Shown here: piece by piece, positions 1-8,096 of the stretch
Numbering within the stretch: position 1 is the first letter of the stretch
How the letters are laid out: each line of letters begins with the position of its first letter
Assembly: GCA_021808995.1 (NCBI GenBank)
Contig: JAKBAP010000002.1
Span: 1-41,464, forward strand
Direction: 5' to 3'
DNA length: 41,464 nucleotides
Origin: Planctomycetota bacterium
Lineage (GTDB): Bacteria; Planctomycetota; Planctomycetia; Isosphaerales; Isosphaeraceae
The notes under the pieces: model-generated
What the model saw: only the letters and a program-made list of their open reading frames with translations
Told to the model about the DNA's origin: nothing
The model's database searches: none
Position numbers and translations under genes: made by a program

Positions 1-201
1 GCGGTGATGAGGGATCGGGACGGGGACACCACGCCCGTGACGTCGGCGCGGAGGTCGTCGTCAGGAACGGCCCCGAAAGACTGGATTCCTTGTATCCATT
101 ACCGCGTAAGGCCCGCTCGAGGATTTCCGAGGGATCGGGCGATCTGGGAAGGGATCCTCGACGTTCGGTGGGCTCGGCTGACGGGGACTTGGGAAAACGG
201 G

Positions 202-2181
202 CTATGGTCTGGTCACTGATGTGTTTGAATCCTTGGCCTTGGGCATGAATCGGGTGGCGACTCCGTTGGCCAAGCCGCGGAGGATCTGGAGCTTGGCGCC
301 AGGCGTGGTTTGTTTGGTGGTCCAGGCAAGGATATCGGCTGGGTCGCCGTGCTCGGCTTGCTGTTTCGCGATGGATTCGAGCATTTTCGCCTTCTCGTCG
401 GCGTACATCCCCTCGGGTTCTGGGACGAGCTCGACCGCGCGCAGGGCACCGGCGATGTCGCCGGCTTCGAGGCGGGCGGAAACGATCTGCTCGATGGTAT
501 TTTCCTGGAGGAATTTGCCGTTGGGGAGTCGAGCCCAGTCGGCGATCATTTTCAGGGCGGGATCGAGGTCGCCGAGCTTGGCCTGGGCTTGGACCACGGT
601 CTGATGCGCGAGGATGACGGGGTCGAAGCTGAGCGTCATCGCGCCCGATTCGCCGTGGGATTGGTTGACGTACATCCACAGGCTGTCGCTCGTGGCTTGG
701 CTCGTGGCGTCGAGGGCCGCGCGGATGGAGGCTCGGGCGTCGTCGAGTCGGTTGTTCTTGGCCTGGGTGATCGCGAGATTGGTGAGGATCTGGACCTTGG
801 ATCCGCTGGTCGTGACCGCGCTCACGATCCGCCTCGCCCCTTCGACGTCGCCGGCTCGGGCCAGGATATCGCCCAGGCTGGCGAGGGGAAAATAGGCCTC
901 GGCGTCTTCCTCGGGCAAGGGGGCGATCATCTCGACGGCGGTTTGGGCCGTGTCCTTCGCCGCGAGGTCTTGCTTGGCCCTGAGCTGCTGTTCCGCGACG
1001 GCGATCATGACATACACCCGCGACTGGGTCGCGCGAAACGTTTGCACGTCATTGACGGGATGGGGTTCCCCAATCGTCGCGTAGGCCCCCTCGAAATCCC
1101 CTAGCCGAGCTTGGGCCTCGGCGATTCGCCGGAAGACGGCGATTTTCTTGGAAGGGCGATCGAATTTGGCCTTGAGAGCCAGCTCCTTGAGTCGCCCGAT
1201 CGCGTCCTTCAGGTCTGGCTTGTGGCTGGAAGCCACGGCGTCGGCGAAAACCCAGAGCCCATAATTCTGAAAGTCTCCAGTGAGTTTTCGCGTGATGATC
1301 GCGAGCGACTCGCTCGTCTGGCCGGCCTTCACCATCGCTCGCAATACGAGCTCAACCGCCTGGTCGCGTAAAAACTCATTTTTGTTCTCGAGTGCGTCCT
1401 TCAAGGCTTGGTTCCAGGCGTCCTTGGCGATCTGGGCGGGACAGGCTTGGGCGATGTCCAAGAGTAAGCGGACCTTGTTGAGGCCCTTTGTGATCGCTTT
1501 CGCCGATTCGATCGCTTCGCGAAAGGTCGTCTCCGACGCGGCGGAATCGCCGGCCTTGGCCTGAATCTCGGCGACCTTCTTTTGAATTTCCGCCTTCTTG
1601 GCCAAGGGGTCGTTGTCGAATTCCATGCCTGGAGGGGGCTCGAATGGGAACGGGGATTCGGGCGCGATCGACCGTGCGGCCTGGAGCGCCTGCCGGAGGG
1701 TCAACCTCGCCTCGTCGCGATCGCCGGCCTCGACCTGGGCCGCCGCGATCTGGACGAACAGCGTTGCCCGATCAAGCCCCGCCTCAAGTGATGACACCGC
1801 GTTGGTCACGTCCAATGCCGATTGCAGGGTGGCCCGGGCCGACTTTTGATCTCCAATCACGGCCTGCGCACGACCGAGAGCTCGAACGACGTCGGCTTGC
1901 AATTCCTTTTCAAAACGCATCCCGAAAAGGTTCGGAGATGGGGGACGAATCACACGCTCCGACCTCGCCGCGTCGTCCGCCATGGTCTGGATTTGCTTGA
2001 CTGCCTGCCCGAGCACCGTCTTGACCTGATCCTTCGTCGGGGAGGCGCTTGGCTTAGCCTTCGTTTCCAGGGGCGGGGGTGGTTTCACGGTCGCCGATGC
2101 CTGGCCCAAGGCGGCTGGCGAGGCCAAGGCCAGGAGCGCCGCCGCCATGACAAACCTCAGCGAGGTCGAGTCGGGTTTCAT
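202..2181 (-). CDS. Secreted TPR-like repeat protein, function unknown
   Basis: This encodes 659 residues. I chose the ATG at 2181 because it places a hydrophobic signal peptide (FVMAAALLALASPAALGQ) at the N-terminus; the same frame stays open upstream to 2265, but those residues are not signal-like. After a Pro/Lys-rich linker the mature part consists of many degenerate helical repeats of about 35-40 residues with the recurring core A-x-x-Q-A-x-x-G-D-x-x-x-A, as in IAEAQARLGDFEGA, AAAQVEAGDRDEA and TVVQAQAKLGDLDPA. This is typical of TPR solenoids that bind proteins. No catalytic domain is visible. It is divergent from def, with 199 bp between the two starts. The protein is probably periplasmic; its partner is unknown. 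The secreted repeat architecture is well supported, a specific role is not. Confidence 0.8.
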   Translation of the reverse strand: MKPDSTSLRFVMAAALLALASPAALGQASATVKPPPPLETKAKPSASPTKDQVKTVLGQAVKQIQTMADDAARSERVIRPPSPNLFGMRFEKELQADVVRALGRAQAVIGDQKSARATLQSALDVTNAVSSLEAGLDRATLFVQIAAAQVEAGDRDEARLTLRQALQAARSIAPESPFPFEPPPGMEFDNDPLAKKAEIQKKVAEIQAKAGDSAASETTFREAIESAKAITKGLNKVRLLLDIAQACPAQIAKDAWNQALKDALENKNEFLRDQAVELVLRAMVKAGQTSESLAIITRKLTGDFQNYGLWVFADAVASSHKPDLKDAIGRLKELALKAKFDRPSKKIAVFRRIAEAQARLGDFEGAYATIGEPHPVNDVQTFRATQSRVYVMIAVAEQQLRAKQDLAAKDTAQTAVEMIAPLPEEDAEAYFPLASLGDILARAGDVEGARRIVSAVTTSGSKVQILTNLAITQAKNNRLDDARASIRAALDATSQATSDSLWMYVNQSHGESGAMTLSFDPVILAHQTVVQAQAKLGDLDPALKMIADWARLPNGKFLQENTIEQIVSARLEAGDIAGALRAVELVPEPEGMYADEKAKMLESIAKQQAEHGDPADILAWTTKQTTPGAKLQILRGLANGVATRFMPKAKDSNTSVTRP

Positions 2182-2310
2182 TGGTGGTATCCTCGTCTTG
2201 ATCGAATGGGAGGGGAATCCGAGGCATTGACGGTTCATTCTTGTCTCGAAACTCACGAAACGCAATCACCTTACGACCGGCGCGGCCCGCGCGGGTCCCG
2301 ATTCACCAAG

Positions 2311-2339
2311 TTGGCTCATGGCCCATGCTGGGATATAGT
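2311..2339 (+). promoter_or_regulatory. Sigma-70-like promoter of def-fmt
   Basis: TTGGCT at 2311-2316 and TATAGT at 2334-2339 are separated by exactly 17 bp. The -10 box matches TATAAT at five of six positions, the -35 box at three. Transcription would start near 2346, leaving a leader of about 35 nt before the TTG start of def. This is read from the sequence only. Confidence 0.55.
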
Positions 2340-2380
2340 GTGAGGGTGCGTGATTTCCACTGACGAGGAGAGTCCCAGCC

Positions 2381-2992
2381 TTGCTTCGGATCGTGAGCTA
2401 CCCCCATCCCGCGCTTCGCTATGAATCGCGCCCGATCCTGGAGATCGACGACGCCTTTCGGGCGGCCGTGCGCGAGATGTTTACCCTGATGTACGCGGCC
2501 AAGGGCATCGGGCTGGCCGCCAATCAGGTGGCGCTTCCGTTTCAGTTTTTCGTCCTCAACCTCACGGCCGACCCCGAACAACCCGACGAGGAAGAGGTCT
2601 ATATCAACCCCGAGATCGTCAAGCGACACGGCTCGGTCGAGGACGAGGAAGGTTGCCTCAGCCTACCGGGGCTCTATTCAAAGGTGCGACGAGCCAAGAA
2701 GATCCGGGTGCGAGCCTATGACATCCAGGGAAACCTGGTCGAGCGCGATGTCGATGACCTGCTCTCGCGCGCGATCCAGCACGAGACCGACCACTTGCGC
2801 GGCAAGCTGTTTATCGATACGCTCGATCCCCTGGTCTTGCATGGGTTTTCGGAACGGATCAGGGGCTACGAGCTTGAGTATCGCCAAGGGCAGACGCAGG
2901 GCCTGATTCCGGCGAACGATGAGCTGCTCAGGCGGCTCGGGTGCCTGGCCCGGCCATCGCCCGAGGGGATTTTCACCGAACCCGGGGCGTGA
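2381..2992 (+). CDS. def: Peptide deformylase
   Basis: Removes the formyl group from the N-terminal methionine of new proteins at the ribosome. All three family motifs are present in 203 residues: GIGLAANQ (residues 42-49), EGCLSLP (90-96, with metal-ligand Cys92) and QHETDH (133-138, with His134, catalytic Glu135 and His138). The start is TTG at 2381, supported by GAGGAG at 2365-2370 ten bases upstream and by the family N-terminus (MLRIVSYPHPAL). It is followed after 50 bp by fmt, the enzyme that adds the group def removes, a common bacterial pairing. The C-terminal extension of about 30 residues past the catalytic helix is usual for longer family members. The identification is secure. Confidence 0.96.
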   Translation: MLRIVSYPHPALRYESRPILEIDDAFRAAVREMFTLMYAAKGIGLAANQVALPFQFFVLNLTADPEQPDEEEVYINPEIVKRHGSVEDEEGCLSLPGLYSKVRRAKKIRVRAYDIQGNLVERDVDDLLSRAIQHETDHLRGKLFIDTLDPLVLHGFSERIRGYELEYRQGQTQGLIPANDELLRRLGCLARPSPEGIFTEPGA

Positions 2993-3042
2993 CCCGCTCG
3001 AACCCAATTGGGATCGAGACCGCCAGCCCCAGAGAGAGACCC

Positions 3043-3996
3043 ATGGGCGAGCCGACTCGGATTGTGATGTTGGGAACCGGTGATTTCGCGCTCCCCACCT
3101 TTGAGCTCCTGGCGGAGCGGGGGCACGAGATGGCGGCGCTTGTCACTCAACCCGATCGACCCCAGGGGCGCAGGCAAGAGATCACCCCGGCGGCGATCGC
3201 CGTGGCGGCCCGCGCTCGGGGTGTCCGTGTGTTCCAGCCTGAAAACGTCAATGATCCGGCGAGCTTGGCGGTTTTGCGGTCGTTCGCGCCCGATTTACTG
3301 ATCACTGCGGCCTATGGCCAGATTCTCTCGGCCGAGGCGCTGGCAATCGGGCGGATGGGGGGGGTGAATCTGCATGGATCGATCCTACCGGCCTATCGCG
3401 GGGCAGCGCCCGTGGCCCGGGCGATTCAAAACGGCGAGGTCGTCACGGGCGTGACCGTGATCCAGATGACCCCCCGCATCGACGCTGGCGGCATCGTCGC
3501 GATCGGCCGCCTGAACATCGACCCCGACGAGACCGCCGGCGAGCTCGAGGCTCGGCTGGCGAGACTAGGGGCTCCGTTACTGGCGGATTGCATCCCCCGA
3601 ATCCTCGCCGGCACCGCGACGATCATCCCCCAGGACATCGCCCAGGTCACCCGCGCGCCCAAGCTTAAAAAGGAAGAAAGCGCCATCAAATGGACGAGGC
3701 CCGCTCTCGACGTTCATAACATGGTGAGGGCGATGCAGCCGTGGCCGGTGGCGTCGACCATGCTCCTTCGGGAGGGGGTTGGTCCCTCGCGCTTGATCGT
3801 GCACAAGACGGCGGTGACAGAGGGATCGGGCGAGCCGGGCGCTGTCGTCGAGGCCGAAAATGGGCGGCTCACCGTCGCGTGTGGCGACGGGGCGGTCGCC
3901 CTCTTGCTCGTCCAGACGCCGGGGGGACGCCCGCTCACGGCCGCCGAGTTCTTGAATGGCCGCAAAATCGCCCGCGGCGATACTCTCAAGAGCTAA
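3043..3996 (+). CDS. fmt: Methionyl-tRNA formyltransferase
   Basis: Transfers a formyl group from 10-formyl-tetrahydrofolate to Met-tRNAi for translation initiation. The protein has 317 residues, a normal length. The N-terminal Rossmann part begins RIVMLGTGDFALPTFELL. The folate and catalytic region holds VNLHGSILPAYRGAAP with Asn109 and His111, and Asp147 follows in PRIDAGG; these match the Asn-His-Asp set of the family. The C-terminal OB-like domain (from about residue 205) contains AIKWTRPALDVHNMVRAMQPWP, a usual family segment, broken here as AIKWTRPA and NMVRAMQPWP. The frame is open upstream to 2941 inside def, but ATG 3043 after the purine-rich AGAGAGAG (3031-3038) gives the family start. 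It is co-oriented with def and probably shares its promoter. Confidence 0.96.
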   Translation: MGEPTRIVMLGTGDFALPTFELLAERGHEMAALVTQPDRPQGRRQEITPAAIAVAARARGVRVFQPENVNDPASLAVLRSFAPDLLITAAYGQILSAEALAIGRMGGVNLHGSILPAYRGAAPVARAIQNGEVVTGVTVIQMTPRIDAGGIVAIGRLNIDPDETAGELEARLARLGAPLLADCIPRILAGTATIIPQDIAQVTRAPKLKKEESAIKWTRPALDVHNMVRAMQPWPVASTMLLREGVGPSRLIVHKTAVTEGSGEPGAVVEAENGRLTVACGDGAVALLLVQTPGGRPLTAAEFLNGRKIARGDTLKS

Positions 3997-4133
3997 ACCC
4001 CAGATCCCACCCGCCAATCCCGTCACAACCGGAAAGTCCGCCACGCGCTTCCGCGTCCCCGATCGATCCGCCGTGCCTGTTCCCGCCGACATTCGTAAGT
4101 AGAGGCAGGAAGCACTCGCTCGAGGATCGAGCC

Positions 4134-6134
4134 ATGGATCGAACAATCCGTATTCATTTCGTCTACGCCGCCCTCGCGACCCTGGTCCTCGTTCCCACGC
4201 CCAGGCTCGCCCAGGCCGGTGACAATTCCGCTCGACTCCAGGGCCTCAGGCTCTATGACAAGGGGCGATACGCCGAGGCGATCCCATATTTCAGCCAGGT
4301 GCTCTCGCCCCATTCACGTGACATCGAGATTTTCAACAAACGCGGAGTCTGCTTTCTCAAGCTCAACCAGCCCGAGCTCGCGCTCAAGGATTTCGACCAG
4401 ATCATTCAGCACGAAAAACGCTACCCGGCTGCCTTTGGCAAGCCGGCGGTCTGGAATCCGTCGTCGACCTGGGCCCCGTATCCTTCGCTCTTGCCGTCGT
4501 GGGGGTGGGTTTACTATCCGCAGGGGTGGGGAAATCGGGGGATCGCGCTTTTGATGCTGGGGCGTGATCAGGAGGCCCTGACGAGCTTCCAGGTTGCCCT
4601 CGATCGCTGGTCGGCCTCTGGCTGGTGGTTCGATTCAGAATATCGCGGTATGGCGAGCGCCTACGAGGGGGTCGGGGAAGCGCTCAAACGAATGGGCCGG
4701 CCTGGGGAGGCGTTTACCGCCCTGAACCAAGCCGTCTCGCTGAATCCGCGCGATCCCGTGGCGTTTGTCGGTCGCGGCGACCTGCACGCCACGCTTGGAA
4801 GGTATGCCGAAGCCGCCCTTGATTATAGCAGGGCGCTGGCGCTCGACGGCCGAAACCCGCGGGCGCATCGCGGGCTGGGAATTGCCCGGGCCTATCTCGG
4901 CCGCGACTCCGAGGCACTGGGCGACTTGAACCACGCGATCGAGCTCGATCAGCGCGACGCGTTCGCCTATAGCAACCGGGGGGCCTTGCTGGCCCAGCGA
5001 GGGGCGAACGAGGCGGCCCTGGCCGATTACGACGCCCTGATCAAGCTCGCCCCTGGAAACGCAGGCGCTTATAAAGACAAAGGGGGCGTCCTGACCCGGA
5101 TGGGGCGGCATCGCGAGGCGATCGTGGCCCTGAACCAGGCGATCACGCTGGATTCCTCAAAGGCCGCCTCCTATCAGAATCGCGGGGCGGCCTATCGGTC
5201 GCTGGGCCAGTACGAGCACGCGATCCGGGATTTGGATCGGGCCATCGCGCTCGACCCCAAAAGCGCGGGGGCCTATTCGAATCGAGGGCTGGCGCGATTT
5301 GGGACGGGCGAATACGACCTGGCGGTACAGGATCTGGACAAGGCGATCGAGCTCGCGCCCCAGGCGGCGATCCCGTATTTCAACCGGGCCGACGTGTTGG
5401 CGAGACTGGGTGATCGGGGGCGGGCGCTTAAGGATTACGAGCGTGCGGTTGAGCTTGAGCCGCGGCTCGCGGCCGCGCACGCCGCCCTTGCCCGGCTGCA
5501 TGACGCCGACGGCGATTCCGGGCAGGCGGCCCATGAGCTGGATCGCGCGATCGAGCTTGATCCTCGCGCGGTCGGGCTCTTGCGCCAGCGGGGCGACCTT
5601 CGGCGCGAATCGGGCGAATGGACTGGTGCCCTCGCCGACTATGACCGGGCGATCGCGCTCGACCCGCATGATCCGACGACCTATCTTTCGCGGGGCTGGG
5701 CCCGGTTGGCGGCGGGCGTCGATGGCGCTGATCGGGACGCACGGGTGTTCCTGAAAATCCAGGGATACCACGACGCGAAGTCCCCGATGATGGCGCTTCT
5801 GGCCGTTTTGGGGGCGAAGGCCCAGGGTCGCAAGGACGAGGCCGCCCGATCGCTCGACGAGGCGATCGTGAATGTCCCGGTCGGATCATGGCCTTCGCCG
5901 GTTTTCCAGTATCTCCGTGGGACTCTGAATGCGAAGGCGCTCGTCTCCGACGCCGGCCCCGCTCGGGCGGCCGAGGCTCATGCCTATCTCGGCCTGGAAC
6001 GGCTCTGGGCCGGCGAACAGGCCAACGCGATCGAACACCTCCGCGAGGCGGCCGCCAGGTCACCCCACGGAATCGCCGGCGACCTCGCCCGGGCAACCCT
6101 CAAGCGAATCCAGGCCGGGCCTACTTCTTCTTGA
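4134..6134 (+). CDS. Secreted TPR protein, about 13 repeats
   Basis: This encodes 666 residues. ATG 4134 is chosen because it gives a signal peptide (FVYAALATLVLVPTPRLAQA) with a likely cut after AQA; the open frame upstream to 3741 only overlaps fmt. The mature protein is almost wholly canonical TPRs, for example AYSNRGLARFGTGEYDLAVQ and ASYQNRGAAYRSLGQYEHAI, with the usual L-G/A-Y-A-P positions. An unusual Trp/Tyr/Pro-rich insert (PAVWNPSSTWAPY, then SWGWVYYPQGWGNRG) lies near residues 103-140 between the second and third repeats. It follows fmt by 137 bp, so co-transcription is possible. Its 3' end overlaps the convergent gene at 6121 by 14 bp. It is a protein-binding scaffold outside the cytoplasm; its partner is unknown. 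Confidence 0.85.
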   Translation: MDRTIRIHFVYAALATLVLVPTPRLAQAGDNSARLQGLRLYDKGRYAEAIPYFSQVLSPHSRDIEIFNKRGVCFLKLNQPELALKDFDQIIQHEKRYPAAFGKPAVWNPSSTWAPYPSLLPSWGWVYYPQGWGNRGIALLMLGRDQEALTSFQVALDRWSASGWWFDSEYRGMASAYEGVGEALKRMGRPGEAFTALNQAVSLNPRDPVAFVGRGDLHATLGRYAEAALDYSRALALDGRNPRAHRGLGIARAYLGRDSEALGDLNHAIELDQRDAFAYSNRGALLAQRGANEAALADYDALIKLAPGNAGAYKDKGGVLTRMGRHREAIVALNQAITLDSSKAASYQNRGAAYRSLGQYEHAIRDLDRAIALDPKSAGAYSNRGLARFGTGEYDLAVQDLDKAIELAPQAAIPYFNRADVLARLGDRGRALKDYERAVELEPRLAAAHAALARLHDADGDSGQAAHELDRAIELDPRAVGLLRQRGDLRRESGEWTGALADYDRAIALDPHDPTTYLSRGWARLAAGVDGADRDARVFLKIQGYHDAKSPMMALLAVLGAKAQGRKDEAARSLDEAIVNVPVGSWPSPVFQYLRGTLNAKALVSDAGPARAAEAHAYLGLERLWAGEQANAIEHLREAAARSPHGIAGDLARATLKRIQAGPTSS

Positions 6135-7953
6135 CCGGAGTCGGCGGGCCGACCCGGGCGACGATCGCGCGCCAGGCGTTCTTGGACGCCATTTGCACGC
6201 CCATGTCGGGGTCCGCGCGCATCCGCTGCATGGCGTGAAGCGTGTCCTGCCCGCCGATCACCGCCAGGATGTCGCAGATCCGCCGACGCATCTGCGGGTC
6301 TCCGACGGCGAGCCGCGTGAGTACCCCCTTTTCCGCCGGCGGACCCATGGCCTTGAGCGCCTGCTCGACCTCATGCCCGTCTTCCTCCCAGTGGGTCATC
6401 ATGGGCTCGACGGCCCTTGGATCGCCGATCTTGCCGAGAGCCTTGATCGCCTCCTTGCGTACGAAAAAGCGGGTGTCGTTCATGCACTGAATCAGCGCAT
6501 TGACACTGTCCGGGCTTTTCCAGATCGCCAGCGCCTTGACCGCCTCGCTGGCCAGGAAGCCGTCGTCGTCGACCAGGAGCGGGATCAAGGCTTGCACGAC
6601 CTCGGGCAGGTGTTGATTCGGCGCGATCCGGGCCAGTCGCTCGACGGCCTGTTTGCGGTGGTGGGGGTCGCCGGCGGTGATTTCGCTCAACGATTTCGCG
6701 ACGGGATCATCGCCGGGAAAGGCCGCGTCACCAGCGAGTTGGCCGGGGCCGGAGTTCACGGATTGAGGCGGCGGCGGCTGACTCGGAAAGCGATCAGCCT
6801 GACGCCCCCGGCGAGATGCCTGGAGCTCAGCTCCCGGGGTGGGGGTCGATGCGATGAATTCCTCGCTGACCTGGACGTCGATCTCCTCGCCACTTACCCT
6901 TGCCCTACCAAAATCGATCACGGAGGCCAGCGAATCCGCCGTGGTCGCACCCAGGACCCTGACCCTGACGACCCCGTCCGCGCTATTCATCGAGATCGCC
7001 CCGCAATTGGGCACCAGGTGTTTCAGTTTCGCCTTGATGGCCTGGAGGACGTCGGTCTCGCTCGGGCCCAGGCCTTGACTCGGGTTGGGGGGAAGGCCGT
7101 GCAGAATCAGGGTGACATAGCGTAACGTGGCGGCTGGGGCGGATGAGAGCCGGCCCAGGTTTGGCGTGATCGTGGGCCCGGGGGCGGGAGCGCCCGGGAC
7201 GAGTCTGGTGGCGACTGGCGGCGCGGGGGGGGGCGCGCCAGGCGCGGGTCCGCTGATGGCCCTGGCGAACGTCATCACGAACGACATGGCAATGATGACA
7301 AGGTATGCCGAAAAGCTCAGGGCCCAGGGGCCCCGTACCTGCTGCCAGCGCGTGATCAGGTAAAAGAGCCCATAGAATGGGACGAAAAGGAACATCAGCA
7401 AGCAATAAACGCTCTCGCGGGCCACGGCGATCAGCAGCCCAAACCCGCCGGCCAGGAGGGCGACAACGGACACGACAGCCACCAGTCCGGCGAGTCCGAT
7501 CCCGATCATGCCGACCCCAGGCATTCGGAGCAGCCCCGCCCAGGCCATCAAGAGGATGATGGCCATCGAGACGAAGCTAAAGCCCAAATAAGCCTTGAGG
7601 AAAGGATCCCATGCCTCGGAATCGGATTCGTAACGTTTCCTTGATGGCTTTTTCTTGGCGTGGTCAATTGGGGCGACGCGTGGCGGTGGGGGCAGGTCTT
7701 CCTCGAAATAGACCGGCTCGGCGGGAGCGGTCTTGAAGGATCGGACCGGCTGGTCCTCCACGACCTCGAAGTACGGCAGCGGCTCGTCCCAAGACGCGGA
7801 CGAGGCCTTCGCTTTTGGCGCGGGATCGTCGGGCGTGGGCGTGGGGATGCGAAAGGTCTGGGCACACTTGCCGCAGCGGGACTTGCGCCCGGCAAGTTTC
7901 TGGTCGACTTCGTACTCTTTCCGGCAGTGGGGGCAGTTGAATACGAGCCTCAT
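6121..7953 (-). CDS. Zinc-ribbon, multi-pass membrane and HEAT-repeat protein
   Basis: This encodes 610 residues in three parts. Residues 1-32 form an MJ0042-type zinc ribbon with CPHC (7-10) and CGKC (27-30). After an acidic, Pro-rich linker, four or so membrane segments run from about residue 128 to 235, for example LVAVVSVVALLAGGFGLLIA and YLVIIAMSFVMTFARAI. A soluble region follows and, from about residue 410, HEAT-like helical repeats (EAIKALGKIGDPRAVEPMM). ATG 7953 starts exactly at the zinc ribbon; the frame is open to 8070 but the extra residues look non-coding. The layout suggests an inner-membrane protein with cytoplasmic ribbon and HEAT scaffold. No enzymatic motif is seen. The zinc-ribbon plus membrane design is common in planctomycete genomes; the function is unknown. 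Confidence 0.8.
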   Translation of the reverse strand: MRLVFNCPHCRKEYEVDQKLAGRKSRCGKCAQTFRIPTPTPDDPAPKAKASSASWDEPLPYFEVVEDQPVRSFKTAPAEPVYFEEDLPPPPRVAPIDHAKKKPSRKRYESDSEAWDPFLKAYLGFSFVSMAIILLMAWAGLLRMPGVGMIGIGLAGLVAVVSVVALLAGGFGLLIAVARESVYCLLMFLFVPFYGLFYLITRWQQVRGPWALSFSAYLVIIAMSFVMTFARAISGPAPGAPPPAPPVATRLVPGAPAPGPTITPNLGRLSSAPAATLRYVTLILHGLPPNPSQGLGPSETDVLQAIKAKLKHLVPNCGAISMNSADGVVRVRVLGATTADSLASVIDFGRARVSGEEIDVQVSEEFIASTPTPGAELQASRRGRQADRFPSQPPPPQSVNSGPGQLAGDAAFPGDDPVAKSLSEITAGDPHHRKQAVERLARIAPNQHLPEVVQALIPLLVDDDGFLASEAVKALAIWKSPDSVNALIQCMNDTRFFVRKEAIKALGKIGDPRAVEPMMTHWEEDGHEVEQALKAMGPPAEKGVLTRLAVGDPQMRRRICDILAVIGGQDTLHAMQRMRADPDMGVQMASKNAWRAIVARVGPPTPVKKK

Positions 7954-8096
7954 GATCGTCTCGCCTGGGCTGTGCGGGAATCGAGAGGAGCTAGGATCGG
8001 GACTCTTTGGGACCTTCTCGTCGTCGAGTGCAAGCGTTCTTATCTTGCCAATCAATCCGAGCAAGCACAATCCAATTCTACCGTGGTCGGTCGAAT

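Noticed and set aside
1-201. Possible gene in the first 200 bp (plus-strand frame from base 4)
   Set aside because: The product is low-complexity with Arg/Gly/Ser bias, has no ribosome site and overlaps the end of the minus-strand gene; I see nothing supportable here.
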